Assembly (NCBI GenBank): GCA_004431415.1 | Contig: QPMI01000579.1 | Span: 62,001 to 126,000, forward strand | Direction: 5' to 3' | DNA from: Cyanophora paradoxa | Taxonomy: Eukaryota; Glaucocystophyceae; Cyanophorales; Cyanophoraceae | Length of the DNA: 64,000 nt | Part shown: piece after piece, positions 10,251 to 22,305 of the stretch | Layout: every line of letters begins with the position of its first letter | Numbering within the stretch: the first letter of the stretch is position 1 | Translations under genes and position numbers: made by a program | Notes under the pieces: model-generated | Databases searched by the model: none | What the model was told of the DNA's origin: nothing | What the model saw: the letters and a program-made list of their open reading frames with translations, nothing else

Positions 10251-11634
10251 TCAAGGGCCGGGTCTCCTCGCCGCCTCCAGGTCATAAGCGGCCGACGGCG
10301 CCTTGAGCTCGAAGAAAGAGCTGAGCGCGGGGGCGGGGGCGCGGGCGGTCAGAGGGCCCCAGACCTCAATCCCCTGGAGGGGGCCACGCCGCACTTGTAG
10401 CCGTGGAGGCACATGAGGAGCGCCACGGGAACCGTCACGCAGACGCCGAACCCGAAAGCCACGACGCCCTGCGCGGAATGCGAGTTCAGAAACCGGCGGG
10501 GCGCGACGTCGACGTGCAGAGCGCTCGCAGGGCCCACGTGCACCAGGGCGGCCTCGCCGAGGCACATGGCGACGAGCGCGGCGCTGCAAAGCGGAGCGCG
10601 AGCTTCCGCCTGCGCGGCCAGGCGCAAGGCCGGGAAGAGCGGCGTCCCGTCGGCCAGGAGGGGAAGGAGGAAGGGGGACAGGAGGGCAAGGAGGAGGAGG
10701 AAAGCAGCCGCGAAGGCAGCGGCAAAGAAAAGGACCGCGCGGGGCGCGGGGCTTTCCAGCGCGTCCGCTACGGAGAGGAAGTAACATAGAAGGAGGACGG
10801 CCCCGCTGGAAGCGGCCTGCGCGCGCGGTCGGCGCTCAGGAACGGAAACGGGATTACGGCACGAAGGCGGCTCGCCTGCAGCGCGCAGCACTGAGCAGCG
10901 ATGTCTCTCGAAAGCACCCTCCTCAAGCTCGCGCGGAAGCCGTCCGCATCGCAGCCCTCCGTGTCAGGCCATTCTCGTCTGGAGCGCAGCGCCCGTCAGC
11001 GCTAAGAGATGGAAGGAAGAGGCAATGCCACGGACATTCTACGCAGCCCGAAGTGGCACAGCGCAACGGACAGGACCATGAACACAGTTTGGGTCACGAA
11101 GACGAGGAGATACAAGCCGCCGAGGACGAGGACGCCGGCTTGAGGCTGTACGACCGCGTCAGCTATCGCTAGTTTTCGCTAGCTAAATTAAAGTTGCCGC
11201 GCACGGGGCGATCCGGCCGCGGCAGCGCTCTTGAGGATACAGCTATCCCGACGAGCATTGCGCAGAACGCCAAAAGTATTACGCCGGAGAACGTCCCGCT
11301 CTGCTTCTTGTACACTTGGTACGCTGAACTGAAGGTAGTTCTGCGCATGCGCGGGTGAGCTCGAGCTCGAAGTGAACGCGGCGGGCGCCGCATCTGGTTA
11401 CGCAGCCTGAACGCACCCAAGCGCATGTGCCGGCTCGGTACGCAGGCGAGGAACGCGTTCATTCGCTGTGATCGGCAGCGGCGGGATGCCTGCAGCTGCA
11501 GCTGGCCGCTTTGCCACAAAGTCCGCCCCGCTCGCACTGGCGGACGGCTTGCACGACGTCTCCTCCACATCTTCAACTGCTGATCCCTCTTCGACCTCCA
11601 CGAGAGCGTACAGGCTCATCGCCCGCGGAGCCAT
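10251..11634 (-). CDS. Polytopic membrane protein, family unknown
   Basis: The start is ATG 11634 (MAPRAMSLYALVEVEEG). The soluble head is followed by six or seven hydrophobic segments: FSGVILLAFCAMLVGIA, then VLVLGGLYLLVFVTQ with VFMVLSVALCHFGL, then GAVLLLCYFLSVADAL, then AVLFFAAAFAAAFLLLLALL, then SAALVAMCLGEAALVHV, then VVAFGFGVCVTVPVALLMC. The tail is GYKCGVAPSRGL spliced to SSFFELKAPSAAYDLEA, ending at TGA 10251. Frames join across GT-AG introns such as the one that starts after VGIA and ends in GTACAG. One junction near 11015 fits only if the donor is GC, and is unsure. The topology suggests a channel, carrier or receptor, but I recognise no signature motif. Confidence 0.6.
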
Positions 11635-12846
11635 GTACGCGTGGCGCGCAACCACCCTGAAGGGACGAGCTCGAGCGCTAGCGCTCGGATGTCGACGTCC
11701 TCGCTCGGTGGCAGAGTCGGTGCTCTACGGGGCTGGCGCGCTCGCTGCTCAACGTGCTGCTCTAGATCTAGAAGACCGCTCCGGCTGGAGCCGCATCTCC
11801 GGAGGCTCGCAGAACCAACAAGTACCCCCCTCGAATCCTCCCCACCGGGGACCCCGGCGAACGTTCACGGCCGCGGATCGGACGTCGACAGGCCGCACGC
11901 GTCGCGCGTACGCGTTGCCAAGTTGCATGCCACCGTGGCACGTGCGCATGGCCTGGCGCTCGCGATCGCAGCGTTTCTGCGATGAGCGAAGAATGCGCGC
12001 GGCCGGGGCGGTCCAGAAATACGAATGCAACGTCGGAACTTCCTAAGTTCGGAGGGAAGTGGAGTTGACGTTCACGCACGAGCTCGCAGTACCTCTCTTA
12101 CTCAGTGACTCTTCTTACAAGTTATCGAATGATTTGAAACTACCACACAAGCACACCAATTGCAGTAAGTATGTGCAGAAGGTTAAGGAGACCGTGCGCA
12201 AACTAACTGGAGAGCATTAAAGCTGACGCAAGAATACTATGATATACTTTTTTTTTGAATACGTACAGGGATAGATAGGTTTCTGGACCTTGAGCTGGAA
12301 AAGCTAGAGCAAACGCAAATTCGAATAGACAGACTCCCAAGATCTTGAGACGCCCAAACACAAGGTATACCGCGAAATATGTCGAGCTTGGGGTGTAAAA
12401 GGTCTGGTTTCACTTGTGAAATTATACGGAGTTAACTGCAAGCGGCCATCAAACCAAATGATAAACTCTGGGCTGCTCCACGCATAATGTCTACCGCCGC
12501 ATTGAGTGATCTGGCCGCTGGCGTACGTCGGCAAGTGGACGTCCAAAATTGTTCTGAGCTAGCGAGGGGGCTCCTAGGCTAAACAGCAACGAATGAGAGT
12601 GGGGCGAAACCCGGGCGCCGTGGCGCTGTCGTCGTTCTCGAGAGAACTAAAATTGGAAAGTCAGCGCTGGCGGGCCATGTACACGGAGATGTGACAGACA
12701 GGGGAAAGGAAAGAAAGCAGACAACAAACAAAGCGAAAAATCAGTGCTTGAAAATGCTGCCGGTGGAGCTGCTGTGCAAATGTTGACGCCGGCCGCCGGC
12801 CGCGCCTCCCAGCGGCCGGGGCCCGAGGCGGCTGCTCCGGGGCCGC
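11635..12846. other. Spacer
   Basis: No supported gene. A minus-strand open frame of 80 codons (12304-12546) lies in AT-richer sequence and has no recognisable motif, so I do not call it. The segment 12100-12560 is AT-richer than the rest. Confidence 0.4.
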
Positions 12847-15800
12847 TCACGAGTTGAGGGGAAGGCGCTGGGCGCGCGACGCGTTCACGGCGTGGTTCGC
12901 GCAGACGGCGCAGAGGGCGTGCGAGCGGCCCAGCGGCGAGCCCTGCGGCGTCCGCGCGCGCACGTGAGCCGCGCCTGGCGGGAGACGGCCGGCGGGGGCA
13001 GCGGGCGCACCATGTCGACCGGGCGGGCGGTACAGACGCGGCAGAGCGGCGCGGCGCCTGCGGGGCAGGCGGCTCAGCGGGCAAGTATGCGCCCGATCAG
13101 CGACCGGGTCGGAGACGCTGTACCTGCCATCGGAAGGCCGTAGAAGTCGGTGGGCGCGGGGTACCCGCCGTACGGCCCCATGGGGCCCCGCGCAGGCGGA
13201 GACTGGGCCATCTGCTGCTTGCCGTACGGGCTGCCGGCGGCGGCGGCGGCGGCGGCCGCCGCCGCCGCCGCGTACAGCTTGGCGTTGGCCATCTCGTTGC
13301 CGTAGAGGGCGGCCGGGGAGTCGAGGGAGGGCCAGAGGGCGGCGGCGGCGGCGGCCTGCTGGGTGTGGCCTTGCGGCTGCGGGAAAAGGAGCGCGTGCTG
13401 CTGCGCCTGCATCGCGCTGAGCACGTGCTGCTGCAGCGCCGCGCCGGCCGCCTGCTGGCTCTGCCCGCCTCCCAGCAGCTTGCTGTTGCCCAGGAGCTCC
13501 CGCCGCCCGCCGTCCCCGCCCCAGCCGCCGTCACCGCCGGGGACGTTCATGCCGGCCGGGCTCTGCTGGAAGGCCGGCGCCCGGGAGGCCATGGCGTTCG
13601 GGTCGGCCGCGCCGAGCGAGCCGGGCGAGAGGGGCGGGGGCGCCTGCGGCGAGGGCACCGGGCCCGCCGAGGGCGGCGACTTCTGCCCGGGGGCCGACGA
13701 GTGGACGCCGTTCTGCGGCGCGGTGAGCGCGGGCCGGCCGGGCGGAAGAGGGAGCACGGGGGCGCACCGGGCGGGACGGGAGGTACACGGGATCGTCCGC
13801 CGAGGGGGCGTTGCCGAGGCCCTTGCCGTTGCCCTCCGGCTGCGGGCGGGCCCCCGGGCCGCGCCCTCCGCTGGCGCCGTCCTGCGCCTTGCCCCAGGAC
13901 TCGTTGAGGCTCAGGGGCGGGACCTGGCCGCGGTTCTGCGCGCGAGGCGTGAGATCGAGAGCGGGCCGGAGAGCGGTTCCGGAGAGGGACGTACGGCCGG
14001 GTTGGCTGTCTGGCGGGCGCTGGAGTGCGCGCTCTGCGCCTGCGGCATGGCCGACGGGGGCAGCGGCTGGAGCGGCGGGGACGACGAGGGCACCCCCTGC
14101 GGCGTTGGCGCGTCAGCGGGTGTTCGGGGATCACGCGGGGGAGAGGGCGCAAGCGCACGACGGGGCCGACGGGGCTGCCTCCGAAGCTGCTGAAGGAGGA
14201 GCTGGCGGAGCCGCTCTGGGGCGCGGCCGAGGACTGCATCGAGGTGGGGCTGTCGGGCGAGAAGAGGGGCACCATGGCGTGGAGCTGCTGGCCGTAGGTC
14301 GGCTGCTGCTGCTGGCCCTGGCCCTGGCCCGGGCCCAGCGGCGGCTTCTGCATCGGGACCGTCGCGCTGGCCGCGGGGGACATGTCGGGGGACGAGCCCG
14401 AGCCCGACGACTGGCCGCCCGCCTGCATGGCCGCCCCGTTGGGCGACGCCTGCACCGCGACGCCCGGGGGCGGCGTGGCGGGGGTGAGGGCGCGGCCGGC
14501 GGCGGCGGCGGCCATCTGGGCGGCAGCGAGGTGAACGTGCTGCTGGATCTGCGCCTGGATCGCCTGCTGCTGCATAAGCAGCTGCTGCAGCTGCTGCCCC
14601 AGCCCGGCGTTCGAGTAGTCCTGCGGCGGCGGCGGCGCCATCGTCTGCTGCAGCAGCTGCAGCATCAGCATCTCCGGCGAAGCGGCGGAGGGCGCCTCCC
14701 CCTCGCCGTCCTTGCCCGACCCGGCTGAGGAGGCCGGACGGCCCGGCAGCGGCAGGAGCGGGTTGATCATGCCCGCCGAGTCGGCGCGCGGCAGCGACGC
14801 CCCCGGCGCGAGGCCGACGGGGGCGACCACCGCCACGCGCGGCGGGACCGCAACGCCGCTGCTGGGGGGGACCCCGACGGGGCCCGGGCGGAGCGGGGCG
14901 GCCTTGACGGCGGCGGTGCCGCCGCCCGGGTTGGAGGTCTTGCCGAAGTTGACGCGGATGCAGGCGGCGCCGATGCGGGTGCCGTCGATGAGCTGGCGGC
15001 AGCGGGCGGCCTCGTCCACCGACGCGAAGTCGACGAAGGCGAAGGGGTGGCCCTCGATGACCCGCACCGCCACCACCTGCTTCGAGTGCTTCTCGAACTC
15101 GGCCCGCAGGAGGTCCACCGTCACGTGCGCGTCGGCGTACTCGGACCAGCCGACCCACAGCGAGCACGAGGGCGCGAAGCCCCACTTGTCGGTGCTCCGC
15201 GGCGCGAAGACGTTCGGCCCGTTCCCGTTGCCGTTCCCGCGCGGCGGCTGGGCGCCGGCGGCGGCGGGGCCCCGGCCGGCGCTCCCGCCGCAGCTGCCGT
15301 CGTCGGTGCTGCCGTTGTCGCTGCTGTACTCCTGGACCCGCCGGCTCCGCGCCTCCGCGTCCTTCAGCGCCAGGCGCTCCCGCGCCATCATCGGAGAAGG
15401 GCCGCCGCCGCCGTTACCGCCGCTGCAGCCACCTCCGCCGTTGCCCGTCAGGCGCGCGCGCGCGCTGCCCGCGGCGCCGCTCGCTGGCCGCTCGTCTCCG
15501 CGCCGGCGGGACATGTGGTTCCAGTTCTCGTCGCCCCGGGCCTGCCGAGGGCATCAGGGCGCCGGGTCGCACAAGCGGCGTGCCCGGCGGGGCGGACCAC
15601 CTCGTTGTCGAGCTCGTCGTCGGAGCTGTCGCCGTCGAGCTTGTTCTCCTCGTCGCCGCTGGCCGCCTCGTCCGACCCGTTGCTGTCCGACTGCATGCGC
15701 ACGTGCGGCTCGAAGGCCTGCCGGGCATAAGTGCGCGTCCGGAGGCGCACAGGGGCGAAGCGAAAACGCGGCGCACCCACTTCTGGGAGATAGACCGCTC

Positions 15801-17337
15801 GATCTCGGCGAGGGAGCGCAGCACGGGGCTGAGCGCGTTGGCGCGGCGCTGGTCCGCCTCGAGCAGCGGGTCGCCCCCGGGCTCCGCCGACGATGAGTTC
15901 GTGCGGCTTCTCCGCTCGCTCCGCTTCGCGGCGGCCCGCGCCTCCTCGGCCTCGGCCGCCCGCCTCAGCTCCTCCTCCTCGCGGGCCACGTCCGCAGCCG
16001 CCTGCCGCGCCTGCGAGCGGACGAGCTTCTGCAGCAGCTCTGCCTTGCGCCGAAACTTGCTGCGGCTCCCGCAGCGCGGCAGCGCCTCCGCCGTCGCGCC
16101 GTGCACCAGGAGCAGCTTCGCAACCTCCGTCCGTCCGCCGACGACCTGCGATCACGCACTCTCGTGAGGCCACGGACGGGAGGCCAAGCGCGGGATGCAA
16201 GCTGTGCTCACTGCGAGGTCAAGGACGGAGACCGGCGACGGAAGGCCGCATTCCAGGTCGTCCACGCGAACGTTCAAGTGCCGCTCGGCGCCGTTGTCGA
16301 GGAGAAGTCGGATGAGCTCGAGCTGCTCGTCCTCATCCCCGTCCGATTGCACCGCGTAATACAGCGCTGCGCGAACGCGTACGTTGAGCGCGAGAAGGAG
16401 GGAATGAAGCGGCGAGGCGGAGGCCCACCCGTCTTTCCATCGCGGCTCCGCGTGTCCAGCGATGCACCGCGCTCTATGAGAACTTTGACGATGTCGGTAA
16501 AATTCCGAATGATCGCCCTGCGCGAGAGGCACGGCGTGAGTCGCCCGACGAAGGAGTGAATTCGAATCAGTTACGAGCTGACCGGTGCAGTGCAGTGTAT
16601 CCGTCCTTGGACTTTGCGTCGACGGTCGCTCCGAGATCAATGAGGAGCTTGCAGGTGTCCAGAAAACCGCCGTCCGCCGCTGCAGATGGAATGACGTTAG
16701 GCGCGGTGGAGGTTGCGAGAAGAAAGGTCTCACCGAGGTGGAGAGGCCTACGCCGGATGACGTCCGTCGAATTCACATCTTGCAAAGGAAAAAGAGCGTT
16801 CCCGATCAGCTCTATGCAGATTGCGCATGGGGCGAGAGAGCGGACCAGCTCCCGCCTTCGCGAGCGCCTCGACGACTCCTGTCAGGCCGCGTTCGGCCGC
16901 GCATGCTAGCGGAGTCGATCCTACAACATCATCCTTACAATCCGCAGACGCTCCTGCAGAGGAACGACAGCGCGGGGTCAATTGTTGGACCGCCGCCGGA
17001 TAGGGGCGAAAGTGAAGCGCCATACCGCGTGCGAGTAGAGCCATAACACAATGGACGCATCCTTTTGCTATTGCGGCCCTGTGGAGCGGGGACGGGGACG
17101 ACTTGTGGCGACCTGCCGGCGTATGACACGTGAGCAGAATCTCGCGCCGCACAAGGCGAGGAAGCGGCGGAGGGGCCCCACCAACCTTGATTCCATAGTG
17201 TATTGCTACCAGCTATGCCTGAGGACAGTAGATCGTCGACCTTCGCACACTCTCCCCGAGAAAGAGCGTCCAGAAGGTCATCATACGCCTGAGCCGCGAT
17301 CAGGCACACCAGCATGCGTACACTACAAGCGTCCATC
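12847..17337 (-). CDS. Ankyrin-repeat / RRM / zinc-ribbon protein (single long gene)
   Basis: The start is near 17337 (MMDACSVRMLVCLIA...). Ankyrin units follow in separate exons: SPLHRAAIAKGCVHCVMALL, STPLACAAERGLTGVVEAL, GFLDTCKLLIDLGATVDAKS, FTDIVKVLIERGASLDTRS, LELIRLLLDNGAERHLNVR and TEVAKLLLVHGATAEAL. Next come a charged coil (RREEE-type) and the acidic tract SDDELDNE. A 59-nt GT-AG intron (15542-15600) joins DNE in phase to ARGDENWNHMSRRR, so the ATG at 15514 is internal. An RRM follows (FAPSCSLWVGWSEYAD ... VRVIEGHPFAFVDFASVDEA ... IRVNFGKTS), then long Gln/Ala/Pro-rich sequence, and a C-terminal zinc ribbon with CRVC and CAVC pairs, ending in RLPLNS at 12847. This suggests RNA binding with protein-protein contacts. 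The fusion is my model. Two separate genes remain possible. Confidence 0.7.
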
Positions 17338-18005
17338 ATTCCTATAAACTGTACACTTGGATCCGCGCTGATCGGACCCGGACGCAGAGAGCTACGCGGA
17401 GTGGGCACTGACCTCGTCTTGCGACATCCGCGAGCCACCAGAGGCTCGTCAGAGCAGCGGACGTTTGTTCGCGCTACTTTCTGCTGCACTAGCGCGCCAG
17501 GATGCGCGTTTCTTGCTGGGGCTTTCTTGTGTTTCTTGGATACTGTGCTGCATACCCCCCTGCATTTCCTTCCCCCCATCGTTAGATCTCGCGCGTGCCG
17601 CCAGTCGTGGCGCCCCCCATGGCCAGCGCCGCTCCCGGCTGCGCATGCAGAGCGGGGCGAGCGATACTGCTTGCAGCACAAACGCAAGCGCCGGCGCAGC
17701 GCTAGCTAGCCTGATCCAGAGCTCGCCGAATCGAGTCGTCAAGCTATCGATATCTAGCGCGTGGCCCGCGGCCGCGCCCAGTGGCTTGCAAGTGCTGGCG
17801 CCGGATCGGACCGGCGGCGCTGCGCATGCAAGTTTGGCGGCGTGGCGTGCGGATGATAGTGTACGTGAATCTCGAGCGCTAGCTAGCGCTACTCCTAGGC
17901 TAGCGATAGCGCGTGCCGCCGGCTGCGGCCACTGACGCCCCGGGATTTGGATCCTGCGGCCGCGGCTCCGGCGCGAGGGAGAGCTTATGCATGAGCCAAC
18001 TATAG
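17338..18005. other. Upstream region of the ankyrin/RRM gene
   Basis: A minus-strand frame starting at 17742 (MTTRFGELWIRLASAAPALA) looks like a signal peptide or membrane anchor and could be a first exon of the ankyrin gene. I cannot place the splice sites, so it is not called. The rest is rich in GCTAGC/GCTAGCTAGC words. Confidence 0.35.
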
Positions 18006-18797
18006 CTAGCGACAGGGGCAGATACCGAGGCCGAGCCTATCGTGCAAGCCAGTGATGTGAAGGAGACAACGTGGAGAGGGAGACTCCGGAGCTGCGAGGC
18101 TTGTCAGTGAGCTGTGAACGAGTTCTAGACCCTTCACTTTTGCTCTTCAAGCTCACATCAGGTTTCGACGGATCGCGCTTGAGCGATGGGAGGCAGTTCG
18201 TCCTAAATGCTGCTTGTGCCACGGTTCCCAGGGCAGGCGCTCCGAAAACAGGGCAAGATTCCCTTTTGGACGCTTCCTAGGCTAACCTCTGGCGCCGATG
18301 GTTGGGAGTGGGACACGTGAAAGGGCCTGGCAAACGACCAGAAGAGCCGCAGCGACCGCGTCACCGTGCTCAGCTGTGGCTACGAACCTAGAGCATCCAA
18401 TCGTTGTGTTCCCGGGCCGCTGGGCACCGCAGAACGGCCGCCCCGGTTACCGGTTACTGCCCGATCCCGAGCAAACCAAAAAAAACGAAATAAAAAAATA
18501 ACAAAACCGCGCGTCTACCACGGATTTGGCTCATTTTTGAGCACCAAAGCCGAACTCTAGGACGAGCTGTGGGGCCAGGGCTGCAGTAAGTGGATCGCAG
18601 TGGCTCCAGTGAGCACTACGGCACACTGCGGCGATGGCTCGGGCGCTCACGATTCCGGAACAGCAACGCATATATAGCTATAGCTATATAGGTGCGCCGA
18701 CAGCGTGCCGAACTTCCGATTTTGAATCTCTCGATGCTGTCGATCATTGTGAGCTCGAGGGCTTTCGATGCGTTTCGCTGACATCCCGAGCGTTCGC
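18006..18797 (+). repeat. 0.79-kb direct repeat, copy 1 (orphan promoter + exon 1 of ENT gene)
   Basis: This matches 19818-20579. It holds a copy of the promoter region, exon 1 (ATG at 18634) and most of intron 1 of the ENT-domain gene, but no downstream exons. It is 30 bp longer than its partner because of three insertions: 6 bp near 18030, 18 bp near 18671 (TATAGCTATAGCTATATA, placed exactly before the exon-1 donor) and 6 bp (CTCGAG) near 18752. I counted three substitutions besides these. Confidence 0.9.
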
Positions 18798-19817
18798 TGA
18801 GTCACTGATCATGAGCACTGCGATTTGCACTGCGAAATTAAAGTGAGTCACTGAGCGTGCATGCAGATTAATATTGTCGCTCGAATGAAATCAAAAGGCA
18901 GCAGAATACTTAGAATCGAAATCAAAAAAGCAGCAGCATATTATGTGTTGATCATGAAACATGCACATGGCCCTAGGGCCTGAAAGCTATGCATATATAT
19001 GGCCATGGCCACAGCCAGGCCACCAGGCTAGTGCTGAATCAACCATGTTGGTCTGTGCATGCCATGGCCAGGCGCCACGGCCACGGGTGCAACTCTGACT
19101 GTCTGCCGAGCCCAATCTATATATATATATAGCTAGTAGAGACATATTGGAAGCGACAGGTTACGTAGCTATAGCGAGTGTCTGCCGAGCCCAAACTTCA
19201 AAAATAGTAGAGATAGTGAGTTCGAGTGGCAATCCAATGATCACCCCAATCAAACACTTCAAAGAGATAAAGTCCGACCCCTGTATACGTGCATGTTACA
19301 GTTGGCAGGCCTGTCGTGATCACCGAATGATAAACAGGCATCCTGCAAGTCAGCTGCAGCATGCGCAGGCTCCCAAACAGATGTCCGACGGTCACAATTG
19401 CACCCCACAATCGCTTCGCCACCGACAACCAGACCTGCTTCATCATCATGATCAGCCATGATTCAGTGATCAGCTGCATCGCTTTGCCACCGACAACCAG
19501 ACCTGCTTCATCATCATGATCAGCCATGATTCAGAGATCAGCTGCATCAGCAGGCTCCCAAACGGCTGACTTGCAAGTTGCCCTGCTAATCAACACGTGG
19601 CCAGTCAGTCAGCTCACTCCGAGGATCTCGGCATAACGTACAGTGCACGCTGCCCGAGTGAGGCCAAAAGCTTACAGATAACGATTGTCTACAAAAGCCA
19701 AACATTTTTTTTAATCCCGCACCCCGCGGCTGCAGAACCACTTCAATTTGATCCGCATCAGAAGTTTCATAACGCGACAAAGAAGCAGACATCGTCGCGA
19801 GAGCAAGAATACAAGAT
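18798..19817. other. Spacer between the two repeat copies
   Basis: AT-richer, with many palindromic words (TATATATATA, GGCCATGGCC, CATCATGATCAGCCATGATT). It includes a 68-bp tandem duplication. No gene is supported. Confidence 0.5.
19411..19546. repeat. 68-bp tandem duplication
   Basis: Units 19411-19478 and 19479-19546 differ at about two positions (CGCTTCGCC/CGCTTTGCC and TCAGTGATC/TCAGAGATC). Confidence 0.85.
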
Positions 19818-20579
19818 CTAGCGACAGGGGCAGATACCGAGCCTATCGTGCAAGCCAGTGATGTGAAGGAGACAACGTGGAGAGGGAGACTCCGGAGCTG
19901 CGAGGCTTGTCAGTGAGCTGTGAACGAGTTCTAGACCCTTCACTTTTGCTCTTCAAGCTCACATCAGGTTTCGACGGATCGCGCTTGAGCGATGGGAGGC
20001 AGTTCGTCCTAAATGCTGCTTGTGCCACGGTTCCCAGGGCAGGCGCTCCGAAAACAGGGCAAGATTCCCTTTTGGACGCTTCCTAGGCTAACCTCTGGCG
20101 CCGATGGTTGGGAGTGGGACACGTGAAAGGGCCTGGCAAACGACCAGAAGAGCCGCAGCGACCGCGTCACCGTGCTCAGCTGTGGCTACGAACCTAGAGC
20201 ATCCAATCGTTGTGTTCCCGGGCCGCTGGGCACCGCAGAACGGCCGCCCCGGTTACCGGTTACTGCCCGATCCCGAGCAAACCAAAAAAAACGAAATAAA
20301 AAAATAACAAAACCGCGCGTCTACCACGGATTTGGCTCATTTTTGAGCACCAAAGCCGAACTCTAGGACGAGCTGTGGGGCCAGGGCTGCCGTAAGTGGA
20401 TCGTAGTGGCTCCAGTGAGCACTACGGCACGCTGCGGCGATGGCTCGGGCGCTCACGATTCCGGAACAGCAACGCATAGGTGCGCCGACAGCGTGCCGAA
20501 CTTCCGATTTTGAATCTCTCGATGCTGTCGATCATTGTGAGGGCTTTCGATGCGTTTCGCTGACATCCCGAGCGTTCGC
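19818..20579 (+). repeat. 0.76-kb direct repeat, copy 2 (native 5' end of ENT gene)
   Basis: Partner of 18006-18797. The match runs from upstream of the promoter to 14 nt before the exon-2 acceptor at 20594. This copy is the one attached to the rest of the gene. Confidence 0.9.
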
Positions 20580-22268
20580 GCTTTCGCTACGCAGGGCTGG
20601 AGGCGCTCAGTGCGGTCTACCGAGCATTCCTCCAGCTCTTTCACGATGGCGCTGAGGCAGCAGAACGCAAAACAGTGCTCACTAGTCTGCGGCGGCAACT
20701 CAACGTCAACGCTGGTGAGTCTTCCCGCGATGGCTCGCGTGTTTTCCCGCCGCGCCCATAGCACAATCTGGACGCACCCTGACTCTTTTCTCGCGTAGAT
20801 TCGTGGGAAGACATGCAGGTGCAGATCCTCTCGGCGCACCAGAACAGCGCAGCAAAGAAGGTCGACAAGGTCGGGCCCAAGAGCGGGAGGAAGCGGCCAG
20901 CGCCGGGCATGCCTGCGGAAGGCTATGTAGACGCTGCCATGTACAACGACACGACGAAGCGATCCCGCATGGACTCGATGGGTGCCGCTCCAGCAATGTA
21001 CGACGCTCCGGCAGTCACTCCGCGCGGCTCGGCAGCCCAGCCCAGGCCCAGCAGGAAGACAGGCCCAGGCGCATACGCTCCCGGCGCACGTGAGCATTTC
21101 CACATTTCGCGCCCTGCACTGGGCGTGAGCTCAAAAACTATGGTCGGCAGCGGGCAAACTGGCGAGCAACTGTCCGCACACCGATATGCCTGAGCGGGAC
21201 TACGGGCTTTGTGAAGTATGTTATGAGAAGGTGTACGGCTGGACTCCGGGCGGTGCCGATCCAGCCGCCGCGCCAGCGCCAGCGCCGCCGCCGCGGCCTC
21301 CGCCGCGGGCCTCTTCTCTGTCTTCCACCTACGATTACGACGCTGGCGCACTAGAGGGCGCCACGCCGGCATCAGCAGCGGGCTTGCGGCAGCGCGGTCG
21401 CCCTGGCAAGAAGGGTAAAGGTGGCAAGAACAACCTGAAGAAGGGTGGGGTCAAGACCCCTCTGGCGCCGGCTGTCAGGCCGCGGAAAGCGGGTCCGGGC
21501 GAGGTGGTGTGCTTGTTGCTGTCTTTATGCGCCTTTCGCTGCTTCTCACCGCCTCGCGCAGTACGATCCGAACAACCCCTACGCGGCACCGGCCCCCTCG
21601 TACGCCGCCGAAGGTCCGGGGCCTGCTCTGCGCGTTCGCGTTCTTCCCTCAACGTCCTGCAGCGGCTGCCGAAGACGACGAAGAGATCGAGGTCCCGCAG
21701 CAAGTCATGGACGACCCTGAGATTGCTGATCTCGTGAACCGTGTCCAGTCCATGAGCGGCAAGCCGGAGGAGTTCGCCGAGCTGAAGATACGCCTTCTCC
21801 CTCCGTCCCGGCTCGCTCCCTGCGCTAACGAATCTCTGCTGCGCACGTGGTCATCGACAACATCAAGCGTCGGTTGCAAGAGGAGCTTGCAGCGCTCGAC
21901 GACGGCGAGGACGACGAGGACGATGGCGAGGACGACGACGGGGACGAGGAGGGCGCTCAGCCGACCGCGCCTCCTGCCCCCAGCGGTGGCGCGAGCGGCG
22001 CCGGCGCGAGCAGCAGCGGAGGCGCCGCCGGGGCGAGCGGCGGCGCGGGGGCAGCGGGACCGGCAGCGGCCGGCGCTCCCCCAGCCTCTTCCTCTTCCAG
22101 CGCATCCGCGCACCCGCACCCGCATCCGGTGCCCGGCGCCGTGTACGTCCCGCCCGAGGAGAGGGTGCAGGCTCAGCAGGACGACGGCGGCGAGGGCGAG
22201 GGCGAGGACGATGACGACGAGGACGACGGCGGGGCGGGCGAGGGCGAGGGCGAGGGCGACACGGCAGC

Positions 22269-22305
<37 letters not shown>

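Noticed and set aside
12304-12546. 80-codon minus-strand ORF
   Set aside because: AT-richer context, no motif, no plausible splice partners.
15448-15514. ATG 15514 as start of a separate RRM gene
   Set aside because: The frame is open upstream to a perfect 59-nt intron joining the ankyrin exons, so it is treated as internal.
18634-18846. Short plus-strand ORF starting MARALTIPEQQRIYSYSY
   Set aside because: It is the duplicated exon 1 of the ENT gene with a palindromic insertion. No downstream exons follow.
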